Assembly: GCA_019347575.1 (NCBI GenBank)
Contig: JAHWKY010000009.1
Coordinates: 1-64,000, forward strand
Direction of reading: 5' to 3'
From: Actinomycetota bacterium
GTDB taxonomy: Bacteria > Actinomycetota > Nitriliruptoria > Nitriliruptorales > Nitriliruptoraceae
Length of the DNA stretch: 64,000 nt
The notes under the pieces are model-generated. The model saw nothing but the letters and a program-made list of their open reading frames with translations. It made no database searches and had not been told where the DNA came from. The translations under genes were made by a program, and so were the position numbers. This document shows positions 1-8,841 of this stretch, piece after piece; within the stretch, counting starts at the first letter, position 1; every line of letters begins with the position of its first letter.

Positions 1-32
<32 letters not shown>

Positions 33-36
33 GAGC

Positions 37-107
<71 letters not shown>

Positions 108-877
108 GAACAGCTATCCGCGCTGTCTATAAATTCGGCTATATGCTGGAAAACCCGCAAGTATCCTGCGGTACTCGTCTGCGTGTCACAGGCCCGCCAT
201 AGCCTGCGATGCATGGACAGTGACAAACCGACAGGTGATGCGGACGATCAGCAGGGAAGGCTCGAGTCCTACCTAGCTGGGTTCGTCGACGGAGAAGGGT
301 GCTTCTCGGTCGGGGTGACACGACGCCCCGATCTCCCGCGTGGTTTCCAACTGGTCCCGGAGTTCCGGGTCAGTCAGAACACCGAGCGGGCGACCGTCCT
401 CGAGGAACTGCGCACGGTGCTGGATTGCGGCCGGATCGTCGAGAACGATCGCCGCCGTCCCCGCGACCGCACGTACGTGCTGGTCGTGCGCAACCGTGCT
501 GAACTCCTCGGGAAGGTCATCCCCTTCTTCGAGAGGAACCCGCTGCGCTCCGAGAAGAACGACACGTTCCGCGTGTTCGCGGTGATCGTCCGGGCTATGG
601 CAGCCGGCGAGCACCGAGACCGATCAGGCTTCGAACGCTTGGTTCGACTGGCCTTCACTATGAACGGTGACGGGCAGTACCGGAAGTTCGATCTCTCGGA
701 CGTGGTAGGAGGAGAGAACCCTCAGAGACTGCACGCCGAACCCCCCGCAAGGGGGTGAAGATACAGTCCGAGCTGCATGGCGACATGCAGAGCCAGGCGG
801 AAACGACCTGGTCACCACCCGGAGCACGACCGCGGTAACGCGGTCGGAGGCGTCGAAGGGTGGAGGTAACAGATCTG
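108..877 (+). mobile_element. Group I intron in 23S rRNA with internal homing endonuclease gene
   Basis: The rRNA is interrupted between ...GAGACAGT (107) and TCGGTCC... (878). The boundaries follow group I rules: the last exon base is T107 and the last intron base is G877. A P1 helix is visible: exon AGACAGT (101-107) pairs with intron GCTGTCT (122-128), with a T-G wobble at the splice site. A catalytic core is visible near the 3' end: an R-like element with CAGAGACTGCACG (722-734), a P8-like hairpin CCCCC-GCAA-GGGGG (741-755), and an S-like element AAGATACAGTCC (758-769). The insertion point is, from memory of the I-CreI target, the Chlamydomonas 2593 site. Whether the intron self-splices cannot be judged from sequence alone. 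Confidence 0.9.
213..758 (+). CDS. LAGLIDADG homing endonuclease of the 23S intron (I-CreI-like, single motif)
   Basis: The 181-residue product has one LAGLIDADG helix near its N-terminus (YLAGFVDGEGCFSVGV), followed by a beta-rich DNA-binding region with FRVSQNT and a long C-terminal part, the architecture of homodimeric I-CreI-type enzymes. Such enzymes cut the intron-less rDNA allele and drive homing. I chose ATG 213; an upstream in-frame GTG at 183 would add ten residues, and neither has a clear ribosome binding site. The C-terminal codons overlap the intron R and P8 core elements and the stop codon lies at the start of the S element, so coding sequence and ribozyme core are interleaved. 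Both acidic positions of the motif (D and E of VDGEG) are present, so it may be active. Confidence 0.88.
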   Translation: MDSDKPTGDADDQQGRLESYLAGFVDGEGCFSVGVTRRPDLPRGFQLVPEFRVSQNTERATVLEELRTVLDCGRIVENDRRRPRDRTYVLVVRNRAELLGKVIPFFERNPLRSEKNDTFRVFAVIVRAMAAGEHRDRSGFERLVRLAFTMNGDGQYRKFDLSDVVGGENPQRLHAEPPARG

Positions 878-918
878 TCGGTCCCTATCCGCTGCGCGCG
901 TTGGAGATTTGAGAGAAG

Positions 919-950
<32 letters not shown>

Positions 951-1236
951 CACCTCTAGTGTGCCGGTTGTCCTGCCAAGGGCACGGCCGGTTGGCTACG
1001 TGCGGACGTGATAAGCGCTGAAGGCATCTAAGCGCGAAGCACATCTCGAGATGAGATCTCCCATCCCTTCAAGGGAGTAAGGCCCCCCGAAGACCACGGG
1101 GTTGATAGGCCGGAGGTGGAAGCACGGCAACGTGTGGAGCTGACCGGTACTAATAGGCCGAGGGCTTGCCGTACCCGCTCGCGCTCGCTCTGGGGTTCAC
1201 GAGGATCGTGGACCAGACCCCACAACTGAACAAGGT

Positions 1237-1354
1237 TCTTCCGTGGTCATAGCGGAGGGGACACACCCGGTCACATTCCGAACCCGGTAGTTAAGCCCTC
1301 CTGCGCCGATGGTACTGAGGGGGAGACCCCTTGGGAGAGTAGGTCGCTGCGGGA
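1237..1354 (+). rRNA. rrf: 5S ribosomal RNA
   Basis: This is a typical bacterial 5S sequence: CATAGCGGAGGGGACACACC at 1248, then CATTCCGAACCCGG, TTAAGCCCTCC, GCGCCGATGGTACTG and GGGAGAGTAGG. The outer helix is formed by TTCCGTGG at the 5' side and GCTGCGGGAA at the 3' side. Ends are set from this pairing and may be off by two or three bases. It completes the rRNA operon with the 23S gene upstream and a strong terminator immediately downstream. Confidence 0.93.
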
Positions 1355-1362
1355 ACCCTCAT

Positions 1363-1398
1363 CGGAGCCGCCCCACCCTCACGGGTGGGGCGGCTCCG
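1363..1398 (+). terminator. rRNA operon terminator hairpin
   Basis: A perfect 16-bp GC-rich stem (1363-1378 pairing with 1383-1398) closes on a TCAC loop, starting nine bases after the 5S end. There is no long T run, only TCGTG, as is common for terminators in GC-rich actinobacteria. Confidence 0.8.
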
Positions 1399-1441
1399 TC
1401 GTGCACAGCTACGTTCGCCACACCTCGCCGACGAGGACCTC

Positions 1442-2164
1442 GTGAGCAACAGACCACCACCGCCCCGCCGCCCCGCTCGCCCCAAACGCGAGGACGTCCC
1501 CGAGCCTCCACTGCCGGATGGGGTCGAGCCGGACCTGCCCCGCGACGTGTACCGCGAGATCCGCCAGCACGTGCACAAGGCCGATACCCGCAAGGTCGCG
1601 CTCGCACTGGAGGAGGGCACGCAGCTGGTCGAGGACGGCGAGCCCGAGGCTGCCCTGCGCTTCCTGGCGTGGGCGGCCGACAAGGCGCCCCGCTCCGCGG
1701 TGATCCGCGAGACCGCCGGGATCGCCCGCTACCAGGCCGAGGACTACCGCGGGGCGCTGACCGACCTGCAGGCGTACCGACGCTTCTCGGGCAGCCAGGA
1801 TCAGAACCACCTCATCGCGGACTGCCTCCGCGCGACCGGGCGGCCGCCCGCGAAGGTGGCCGAGTACGTGCGTCAGATGCAGCCCGAGGAGGTCGGCCGC
1901 GACCGCTGGATCGAGGGCCTGATCGTGTGGGCTTCGGCGCTGGGCGACGCTGGCGATGCCTCCGCTGGGAGGGCGGTCCTGCGCGCGGCGCTCGACCAGC
2001 GCGAACCCGGGCCGCCAGCCGATCACCACCTGCGGCTGTGGTACGTCGCCGCCGACCTGGCCGAGCGTGACGGCGACACCGCGGCCGCGAAGGAGCTGTT
2101 CGACGCCATCGCGGCCGAGGATGCCGATTTCTTTGACGTGAAGCAGCGCCTCGCGCAGCTCTGA
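1442..2164 (+). CDS. Tetratricopeptide-like protein of unknown function
   Basis: The 240-residue product begins with a short proline- and arginine-rich basic tail. It continues as helical repeats with alternating small and large residues typical of TPR proteins, for example LEEGTQLVEDGEPEAALRFL and the repeat around DYRGALTDLQAYRRF. It has no signal peptide or membrane segment, so it is probably a cytoplasmic scaffold. GTG 1442 is preferred because GAGGACC lies just upstream; a longer reading from 1385 would start inside the rRNA terminator. It is the first gene after the rRNA operon and stands alone before a possible hairpin at 2166-2214. Its partners cannot be inferred from the sequence. 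Confidence 0.75.
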   Translation: MSNRPPPPRRPARPKREDVPEPPLPDGVEPDLPRDVYREIRQHVHKADTRKVALALEEGTQLVEDGEPEAALRFLAWAADKAPRSAVIRETAGIARYQAEDYRGALTDLQAYRRFSGSQDQNHLIADCLRATGRPPAKVAEYVRQMQPEEVGRDRWIEGLIVWASALGDAGDASAGRAVLRAALDQREPGPPADHHLRLWYVAADLAERDGDTAAAKELFDAIAAEDADFFDVKQRLAQL

Positions 2165-2165
2165 C

Positions 2166-2214
2166 GGGAAGGGTTCCGCGCCCCCCGGGTCGAAGCTCCA
2201 CGTAGACCCTTCCC
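2166..2214 (+). terminator. Inverted repeat in the gap before the esterase gene (possible attenuator or terminator)
   Basis: GGGAAGGGT (2166-2174) pairs perfectly with ACCCTTCCC (2206-2214) across a 31-base loop, starting two bases after the TPR gene stop. It could end the TPR transcript or shape the leader of the next gene. There is no U tract, so the function is uncertain. Confidence 0.35.
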
Positions 2215-2227
2215 TGGAGTTCCCCCT

Positions 2228-4594
2228 GTGCGTGGACGCAGCAGCTCGCTCGCTCTGGTAGCCGCTCTCGGCCTGGTCGCGGCCGCCCCGTCGATCATCC
2301 CCGACGAGGTCCCCGACCAGCTGCCGGTCCTTTCCGACGCGGTCGACCGCGGCTCGCTGGTCGTCGAGGAGCTCGCTCCCGCCGCGCCGTCCTCGAAGAC
2401 CGTCGACGGCGACCCCAGCGACTGGGTCGGCACGTCGGTCCACATCGCCGGCACCAGCCACTACGACCACGGCGAGCTCATCCACACCGACTACCTCTGG
2501 GACGCCTACGGCGCCGACGCGGGCGAGGACATCGAGCGCTGGAACCAGTTCGCCGGCACCTTCTACGAGGAGCGCCGGGCCGAGCGCATCGATGACACCC
2601 TCCGCACGCTCGAGATGCAGCTCGGGGTTCCCTACCCCATCGGGGCGGACGAGGAGTACGGCAACACCAACCGCGATCTCGCCGTCGGGGACCTCCGTGA
2701 GTTGCGGGTCGGCGCTGACGCCGACACCGTGCACCTGCTGATCCGCACCACGAACATGTCCGAGGTGGACGACCTCGGAGTTCTGCTGCTCGCCGACACC
2801 GGCGAGGGCGGCTCGCCCGCCGACAGCGCGCTCGGCCTCCCGGAGGACCACCGCTTCGACCAGGTGCTCCTCGTCGGCACCGGCGTCAGCGAGCTGGCGG
2901 ACGGCGTGGTGGTCGCCGCGGACGCGACGGGGTGGAACAACGCCCTCGAGATCGCGGTGCCAGCAGACCTCGTCAGCGACGGCCACACGCTCGACCTGTC
3001 GGTCGTGACCGGTCAGGTCGGAGAGGACGGCGGTTTCACGCCCCACAACATCGCGTTCCGGCACGCCGAGCCGATCGACATCTACAACGACCGCCTCCAA
3101 GCCTTCGCGCTCCACGGCGGCGCCCCGGACGGCTCCCACGTCGACGGCTTCTCGAGCGGCCCCATCGCGCTCGAGGACCTCCGCACGGGCCGGACCCAGT
3201 CCGCGCGCCCCGGCGCCGGCTACCACGAGCGCCAGTTCCCGTCGGGCGACAAGATCTCGACCGAGCGGAGCAAGGACGGGCGCTGGCAGCCCTACGGGCT
3301 CTACATCCCCAACGACTTCGACCCTGAGGTCGCGACACCCGCGACGTTCTGGCTCCACTACCGCGGCGGAAAGGCGCACAGCGGCGCCACGATCACGCCC
3401 CGGATCATCCACGAGCACGCCCGCGAGGATCAGTGGACCAACGGCATCCTCAAGGACCAGGGCAACGTCGTCATCACCCCGCACGGGCGAGGGACTTCGT
3501 ACTGGTACGTGTCTCGCTCGCACCAGGACTTCTTCGAGGTGTTCGAGGACGTCCACGCGCTGGTGCCCAACATCGACAGCCAACGACGCTACCTCGCCGG
3601 GTACTCGATGGGCGGCTACGGCACCTACCTGCTCGGACTGCTGTACCCCGACCTGTTCGCAGCAGGCCACTCGGTCTCGGGCGCGGTCACCCAGGGCGCC
3701 TGGACGGGGCTACCGGACGGGGAGCACTGCGAGACCTTCAGCAACGGCAGCGAGGGCATCTGCTACATCGAGGCCAACAGCGGGGACGCTGCGGCGCAAC
3801 TCAACTACCGCATCCTCGAGAACGCCCGTCACTACCCGCTGCACATCGACCACGGCACCAACGACGAGCTCGTGCCGGTGACCGGTGTGCAGCGGATGGC
3901 GGCGCGGCTGGTCGAGCTCGGCTACCGGGTCGAGATGCAGACCTTCCTCGGCTACGAGCACTTCAGCCAGGCGCTGTTCGACGAGTGGGCCGACGGCGCC
4001 GCGTACCTGCAGCGCTTCACGGCGCCCCAGAACCCGCGCCACGTGACCTACAAGATCGTGCCCGCCCTCGTCCGGGCCCTGAACACCGTGCGCTGGGACG
4101 GCGAGCCCTTCGACTTCGATCCCGACGGTGCCTACTGGGTCGACGACATCGAGGTGCGCGATCCCGACCCCGACGACTTCAGCAACTACGGGATGGTCGA
4201 CGCCGTGTCGGAGTCGCGCCCCGACGACCACCTCGCGACCCCCGCAGCGCCGGTCTCGGCGACCTCGGCCGGGCACAGCTCGCCCTTCGTCCGGTACGGA
4301 CTCGACTGGCTCGCTACCGAAGCGGCGACGGCCAACGCGATGAACGCGACCCTGATCAACGTCGGCGAGGTGTCCTTCGACGTCACGCGCGCCGGCCTTG
4401 ACTTCGCAGAGCCGATCACGGTGACGATCACCACCGACGGGCCGAGCACGGTGTGGCTCGTGGGCGCGGGCGCGGACCTCGAAGGCTTCGAGGACGGCGA
4501 GGTGCTCGAGGACGGGGCACTACGCGCCGTGGTCCACGGCGATGACATCGTCCTCGAGATCGCCGCAGCGGGAACCTGGACGTTCGCGCGGTAG
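2228..4594 (+). CDS. Secreted multidomain alpha/beta-hydrolase (esterase / prolyl-oligopeptidase-like)
   Basis: The 788-residue product has an N-terminal signal peptide (MRGRSSSLALVAALGLVAAA), so it is probably exported. Residues about 40-330 form a beta-rich accessory region that opens with DGDPSDWVG, a pattern seen in carbohydrate-binding-like domains. The hydrolase core follows with the nucleophile motif GYSMGG (Ser about residue 460). The likely acid is Asp about 546 (HGTNDELVP) and the likely base is His about 578 (GYEHF). A C-terminal beta domain follows. This resembles secreted feruloyl-esterase or PHB-depolymerase-type enzymes; the substrate is unknown. GTG 2228 has GGAG eight bases upstream. 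It converges with the minus-strand metallo-hydrolase at 4599. Confidence 0.85.
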   Translation: MRGRSSSLALVAALGLVAAAPSIIPDEVPDQLPVLSDAVDRGSLVVEELAPAAPSSKTVDGDPSDWVGTSVHIAGTSHYDHGELIHTDYLWDAYGADAGEDIERWNQFAGTFYEERRAERIDDTLRTLEMQLGVPYPIGADEEYGNTNRDLAVGDLRELRVGADADTVHLLIRTTNMSEVDDLGVLLLADTGEGGSPADSALGLPEDHRFDQVLLVGTGVSELADGVVVAADATGWNNALEIAVPADLVSDGHTLDLSVVTGQVGEDGGFTPHNIAFRHAEPIDIYNDRLQAFALHGGAPDGSHVDGFSSGPIALEDLRTGRTQSARPGAGYHERQFPSGDKISTERSKDGRWQPYGLYIPNDFDPEVATPATFWLHYRGGKAHSGATITPRIIHEHAREDQWTNGILKDQGNVVITPHGRGTSYWYVSRSHQDFFEVFEDVHALVPNIDSQRRYLAGYSMGGYGTYLLGLLYPDLFAAGHSVSGAVTQGAWTGLPDGEHCETFSNGSEGICYIEANSGDAAAQLNYRILENARHYPLHIDHGTNDELVPVTGVQRMAARLVELGYRVEMQTFLGYEHFSQALFDEWADGAAYLQRFTAPQNPRHVTYKIVPALVRALNTVRWDGEPFDFDPDGAYWVDDIEVRDPDPDDFSNYGMVDAVSESRPDDHLATPAAPVSATSAGHSSPFVRYGLDWLATEAATANAMNATLINVGEVSFDVTRAGLDFAEPITVTITTDGPSTVWLVGAGADLEGFEDGEVLEDGALRAVVHGDDIVLEIAAAGTWTFAR

Positions 4595-4598
4595 TAGC

Positions 4599-5576
4599 TC
4601 AGCCGACCGGGGTCAGCGTGCCCTCGTCGCGGCGCTTGAAGTAGCGCACGAAACCGGCCGCGTTGCTCCGGTAGCCGCTGAGCAGGTCGACCCGCCCAGC
4701 CAGGTCCGGGTCCGCCTCGATCGCCGTCCGGGGGATCTCCTGCGCGAAGCGTTGGGCGAGCGTCTCGGCGACGTGGTCGAGCTCGTCGGACTCGTGGTAG
4801 GCCGCCTCGGCTGTGTCGGCCCACGCCTGTAGCCGGTCCACGGCCGCGTCGAGCGCTTCGTCGGGCGGGTCGACCGGTCCGTAGTGGGCGAGGTAGATGC
4901 GCGACGGGTCACGTTGCGCCATCCGGTCGAGCGACGCCAGGGCTGCCTCGAGGTGGAAGTCGGGGGGCGGGGTCGCGGGGCGCAGCACCTCCATCCCCGG
5001 CATCTTCACCCCAACGGAGTCGCCGACGAAGATGCTCCCCGTGTCGCTGTCGGCCACGGCGACGTGGTGCTTGGCGTGACCGGGGGTGTAGAGCAGCTCG
5101 AGTTCGCGGCCACCGCCCAGATCGATCGTGTCGCCGTCGGCGACGCCGCGGAGCCGGTCCTGGGCGATCGGGGTGCAGTCGCCGTAGATGCGTTCGTACA
5201 GCTCGCCGTAGACCTGCCTCGCCGACGCGTTCAGCCGCTCGGGATCGTGCATGTGGCGCGCCCCGACCTCGCTGACCACGACGGTTGCGTTCGGGAACGC
5301 CGCCGCGACGTCACCAGCCCCGCCGGCGTGGTCGAGGTGGATGTGGGTCACGATCATGTAGGCCAGGTCTTCGGGATCCATCCCGATGGCACGCAGACCG
5401 TCGATCACGTGGTCGATCGACAGGGCGGGACCACACTCGATCAGGGCTGGACGCGGGGCCTCGATGAGGTAGCCGGCGGTGACGGACGTGAGGCCGCCCA
5501 TCATGGTGTCGATGGCGCGGATGCCGTCACCGTGGTCGCTGATGGGGGGCGCGTCGGGGAGCGGGATGTCGGTCAC
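4599..5576 (-). CDS. Metallo-beta-lactamase-fold hydrolase
   Basis: The 325-residue protein contains the metal-binding signature THIHLDHAGG at about residues 76-85, with later histidines and an aspartate in TPGHAKHH and FVGDSVG, the usual order of ligands in the family. The substrate is unknown; relatives include glyoxalase-II-like and quorum-lactone hydrolases. I chose GTG 5576 because GGAG stands five bases before it and because a longer reading (to 5717) would run back over the divergent SSB-like gene. The C-terminal 90 residues are helical with YLAHYGPVDPP, a motif common in this subfamily. Divergent transcription from a shared 109-bp gap with the SSB-like gene. Confidence 0.85.
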   Translation of the reverse strand: MTDIPLPDAPPISDHGDGIRAIDTMMGGLTSVTAGYLIEAPRPALIECGPALSIDHVIDGLRAIGMDPEDLAYMIVTHIHLDHAGGAGDVAAAFPNATVVVSEVGARHMHDPERLNASARQVYGELYERIYGDCTPIAQDRLRGVADGDTIDLGGGRELELLYTPGHAKHHVAVADSDTGSIFVGDSVGVKMPGMEVLRPATPPPDFHLEAALASLDRMAQRDPSRIYLAHYGPVDPPDEALDAAVDRLQAWADTAEAAYHESDELDHVAETLAQRFAQEIPRTAIEADPDLAGRVDLLSGYRSNAAGFVRYFKRRDEGTLTPVG

Positions 5577-5685
5577 GTCAGCTCCATCCACAGACGCGAG
5601 CAGGATAACGGTCGTGATGTCACCACCCCTGAGTAGCGTCGGGGCGCCTGGCGGGGGCGAGGCAACGACCCAGAAGGAGAAGGCG

Positions 5686-6045
5686 ATGACCACGACGAGC
5701 GAGGCGACGGCCGCCAACGAGATCCGCCTGAGCGGCTACCTCAGCGCCCCACCGGACATCAAGGAACTCGAGTCGGGAGCGACGATCGTGCTGTTGCGCG
5801 TCGTCGTCCGGCGCCCCGACGGAGACCGCGTGGACAGCCTCCCGGTCGCGGTAGGGCCGCCGCCACGGAGGGGTGAGAGGCGCGCTGTGGGGCAAGCGAC
5901 GGCGCGGACGGTCAGGCATGCGGCCGGACTGGACGAAGGCGACGAGGTCGTCGTCAGCGGCTGGCTCCAGCGTCGGTTCTGGGACGCGGGCGGACAGCGA
6001 CGCAGCCGTCTGCAGGTCGTGGCCGAGACGGTCGCCCGGCGGTAG
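5686..6045 (+). CDS. Small OB-fold single-stranded DNA-binding-like protein
   Basis: The 119-residue product follows the SSB/OB-fold pattern: NEIRLSGYLSAPPDIKEL at the start, then TIVLLRVVVRR, then GDEVVVSGWLQRRFW near the C-terminus. It lacks the long acidic C-terminal tail of housekeeping SSB, so it is probably an accessory paralogue, as is frequent in actinobacteria. The ATG at 5686 has a good AGGAGA site upstream. Longer in-frame readings begin in the divergent gene and are not credible. It may assist DNA repair or recombination, but no neighbour supports a specific role. Confidence 0.8.
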   Translation: MTTTSEATAANEIRLSGYLSAPPDIKELESGATIVLLRVVVRRPDGDRVDSLPVAVGPPPRRGERRAVGQATARTVRHAAGLDEGDEVVVSGWLQRRFWDAGGQRRSRLQVVAETVARR

Positions 6046-6054
6046 CCGGCCGCG

Positions 6055-7071
6055 TCAGCCGATGTCGCCGGGGATCGCCAGCGCGTCCTCCTCGGCGCTG
6101 GGATCGTCCTCGGCCGGCTCGCGTTCGCCGGGGAGGCCGAGGTGGAGCACGGCGTCGCCCGGCGCGACGAGCGGGACCGTCGTGCCGCCGATGACGACCG
6201 CGTCGTAGGGCGACTCGACCGTCGAACGCTCCATCCCGAGCGGGGTCGTCGTCGTCCATAGCGGCTGGCCGATCGTCACGGCGTCACCCGGCTCCGCGTG
6301 GAGCTCGAGGATGCCGCCGCGCTCGGCGCGGATCCAGCGAGACTCGTGCATCACCAGCGGGGACTGCGCTGCGGGAGGTGGCCCGGAATCGCGCATCCCG
6401 AGGTGATCCAGGAGCCGCAGCGTGCCCGTTAGCGCCACCTCTATCGCCTCCGGATCGAAGCGCAACGGTTCGCCGCCCTCGTAGGTGAGCACGCACACCC
6501 CCTCGCTCGTGGCCACCTCCCTCAGCGAGCCCGGACGATTCGCCGCATCGAGGATGTAGGGCGCACCGAACGCCATCGCGAGCTCGATGGCTCGCTGGTC
6601 GGTGGTCTCGACCCGTAGCTGAGGGATGTTCGTGCGCCGGTTCGCCGCGGTGTGCAGATCGATGCCGACGTCGCTGCCGCGGACGACCTCGTCCATGAGG
6701 ACCCGTGCCATCCGGGAGGCCATCGATCCGGACGTGGTACCCGGGAAGCTTCGGTTGAGGTCGCGTCGGTCGGGCAGGTAGCGGGAGTGGATCTGTGCCC
6801 CGAGGACGTTCACGATAGGCACGATGATCAGGATCCCGCTCAGCTCCGCCGGATCGAGCACGCTCAGCAGCTCCTGGCAGGTCGCGGTGCCGTTGAGCTC
6901 ATCGCCGTGGACCGCGGCCGTGACGAACACCCGCGGACCCGGTTCCACGCCGTGCAGCACGGTCATCGGGATGTCGGTCCGCGCTCCGGTGTACGACTCC
7001 GAGACGGTCGGGAACAGGTCGACCCGCGTCCCCGGGACGATCGCCTCGCCGGCGACGACGAGCGCGGTCAC
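6055..7071 (-). CDS. Succinylglutamate desuccinylase / aspartoacylase family zinc carboxypeptidase
   Basis: This 338-residue M14-like enzyme shows the zinc site HGDELNG (H-x2-E) at about residue 45 and a later histidine in GIDLHTAANRR, and keeps the substrate-binding stretch DLNRSFPG. A C-terminal beta domain with biotinyl-like features (HAEPGDAVTIGQPLW) follows, as in the longer members of the family. The start GTG 7071 overlaps the stop of the upstream retropepsin-like gene by four bases, so the pair is co-translated. The family cleaves acyl groups from amino acids or N-acylated peptides. The RimB-like neighbour suggests processing of glutamate-tailed or acylated products (inference). Confidence 0.87.
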   Translation of the reverse strand: MTALVVAGEAIVPGTRVDLFPTVSESYTGARTDIPMTVLHGVEPGPRVFVTAAVHGDELNGTATCQELLSVLDPAELSGILIIVPIVNVLGAQIHSRYLPDRRDLNRSFPGTTSGSMASRMARVLMDEVVRGSDVGIDLHTAANRRTNIPQLRVETTDQRAIELAMAFGAPYILDAANRPGSLREVATSEGVCVLTYEGGEPLRFDPEAIEVALTGTLRLLDHLGMRDSGPPPAAQSPLVMHESRWIRAERGGILELHAEPGDAVTIGQPLWTTTTPLGMERSTVESPYDAVVIGGTTVPLVAPGDAVLHLGLPGEREPAEDDPSAEEDALAIPGDIG

Positions 7072-7541
7072 TTCCGTGGCCGGCGGGGCGGGGTCGGGGA
7101 GTGGCGGTACCCGTGCATCGGGTCGACCAGGCACGCACCTTGCAGCGTCAACCGGCCGAGGATCATGCGGAAGTTCATCCCGGTGCGGTCGGTGATCGTG
7201 AGCTCGGTCTCGCGGTCGAGTGGCCCGCAGACGACCTGGGTACGCACGACCGGACGGTGCTCCTCGCGGGCACCGGTGTCGCGCACACGCTTGAAGCCCA
7301 CCGCAGGCGTCTCGACCCATCGGCGCTGAGGCTCGTCCCGGCTGCCGACGAGCACGGCGAAACGCAGGATCGGCAGGAGGTGACCGTCGAGCTCGTGCTC
7401 TCCGATGTGGTGCAGCTCCTCGACGTGCAGCGCGCTGGTCCGGGCACCGGTGTCGAGCTTGACGCGGAGACGATCGATGCCCCAGCGGGGGAGCGCGGCC
7501 TGCTCCTTCCAGCCGAGCACCGGCAGGTCCTTCATCGGCAT
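7068..7541 (-). CDS. RimB-like retropepsin / ATP-dependent zinc protease family protein
   Basis: The 157-residue product carries LDTGARTSALHV near residue 25, the Asp-Thr-Gly motif of the single-domain retropepsin-like family formerly called ATP-dependent zinc protease (PF05618). Members act with RimK-type glutamate ligases, trimming glutamate tails. ATG 7541 is preceded by AGGAGG at ideal spacing, so the N-terminus MPMKDLPVLGW is well supported. The gene overlaps the desuccinylase-like gene downstream by four bases. No RimK ligase is visible in the window, which is unusual for this family. Confidence 0.85.
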   Translation of the reverse strand: MPMKDLPVLGWKEQAALPRWGIDRLRVKLDTGARTSALHVEELHHIGEHELDGHLLPILRFAVLVGSRDEPQRRWVETPAVGFKRVRDTGAREEHRPVVRTQVVCGPLDRETELTITDRTGMNFRMILGRLTLQGACLVDPMHGYRHSPTPPRRPRK

Positions 7542-7584
7542 CGGCACCTCCTGCACCGCGAGACTACCCATGGCGTCCCGCAGC

Positions 7585-8841
7585 TCAGCGGTTCCCCGAC
7601 GGTACGTCCGCATCGAGGGGCCGCATGACCAGGCCGGTACGCGGTTTGGGGTGGAACGCGGTGCTCTTCGGCGGCAGCAGGTGCCCGGCGGCAGCGGTCC
7701 GACGGACGTCGGCGACGGACGGTGCCTTCACGAGCAACAGCGCATCGGCCAGTCCGGCGGCGACGGCAGCCGCTGCAGCTTCCGCGTCGGGGGTGTAGAG
7801 CAGGTCCTCGATGCGGTCGCGGACACCCAGCGGACCGGTGATCGTTGCCTGCAGGAGCGCGACGTCGAGGCGCCGCACGAGGCCCGGTGTGCCCGTGGGG
7901 AAGACCCGCTCGACCGCGTCGGGATCGCGGACCCGCACCAGGTTGTTGCCGGCGCCCCAGACCAGGCCGAAGCAGCGCTCCTCGAACGTGCTCACCACGT
8001 CCAGCAGCGCCGTCACATCGCCGTCGAAGGGGTGGAACGAGAACCCTGCGGTGCGCAGCCTTCCGACCAGCTGGTCGGGCACGCGCCGGATCAGCCGGTG
8101 CATCGGCCTGACGACCGGGCCGTGGGGATCGGGGACGATGTAGGCCAGCGTCGCGTCGCTGCCGCGGCCCCCCACCTCGGTGCGGTGCTCCAACGCCGTG
8201 GTGTAGCGGTGGTGACCATCGGCCATCAGCAGGGAGTGGCGCTCGAGCGCGGCCGTGACCTCGCGGTGCGTCCCGCGATCGGAGATGCGCCACAGACGGT
8301 GGTCGATCCCCTCCCGGTCGGTGAACGAGCTGGTCGGTTCGTCGTCGAGGACCTCGAGGACCGGGGTCAGCCACGTGTCCTCAGGGACGAGCAGGAAGAC
8401 CGGCGAGAGGTTGATCGGCACCTCACGCAGGAGCGCCTTGCGGTCCTCGACGTGCTCGCGGAAGACGCGCTCGTGTGGCAGCACCTGTCGTGCCTCCCAC
8501 GGCGTGACACCGAGGGCACCGATCAGGCCCCGCTGGTGACGCCGCTCACCGGCGTGATCGAACACCTCCTCGTACAGCCAGAGCGCGGCGGTGCCCTCGA
8601 CCGCGAGGACCCCCTCGGCGAGCCAGGTGCGGACCTGGTCGGCGGCTCTCGTGTAGCGGTTGTCGGCCGGGTGGTCGGGATCGCGCATACCCAGCTCGAG
8701 CCGGACGACGTTGTGAGGGTCGAGGTCGTACAGGCGGCGTTGCTCATCGGCATCGATGGCGTCGTACGGGGGGGCGGTGACGGCTGCGAGGTCGACAGCG
8801 GCCCCGTCGAAACGCATCGTCCGGAAGGGCTCGAAGGTCAC
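7585..8841 (-). CDS. DUF1015 family protein
   Basis: The 418-residue product matches the DUF1015 pattern: an N-terminal FEPFRTMRFD, then VTAPPYDAI, then a central LLMADGHHRYTTAL and a C-terminal helical part. The biochemical role of the family is not established. The conserved DGHHR motif suggests a nucleotide- or metal-dependent enzyme. The start GTG 8841 overlaps the rhomboid gene stop by four bases, so the two are probably one transcript with the retropepsin-like gene 43 bp downstream. A longer open frame to 9294 runs over the rhomboid gene and is rejected. Confidence 0.85.
   Translation of the reverse strand: MTFEPFRTMRFDGAAVDLAAVTAPPYDAIDADEQRRLYDLDPHNVVRLELGMRDPDHPADNRYTRAADQVRTWLAEGVLAVEGTAALWLYEEVFDHAGERRHQRGLIGALGVTPWEARQVLPHERVFREHVEDRKALLREVPINLSPVFLLVPEDTWLTPVLEVLDDEPTSSFTDREGIDHRLWRISDRGTHREVTAALERHSLLMADGHHRYTTALEHRTEVGGRGSDATLAYIVPDPHGPVVRPMHRLIRRVPDQLVGRLRTAGFSFHPFDGDVTALLDVVSTFEERCFGLVWGAGNNLVRVRDPDAVERVFPTGTPGLVRRLDVALLQATITGPLGVRDRIEDLLYTPDAEAAAAAVAAGLADALLLVKAPSVADVRRTAAAGHLLPPKSTAFHPKPRTGLVMRPLDADVPSGNR

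Noticed and set aside
1409-3670. 753-codon open frame on the minus strand
   Set aside because: It runs antisense to the TPR and esterase genes. Those have a signal peptide, catalytic motifs and ribosome binding sites; this frame has none and is a GC-rich shadow.
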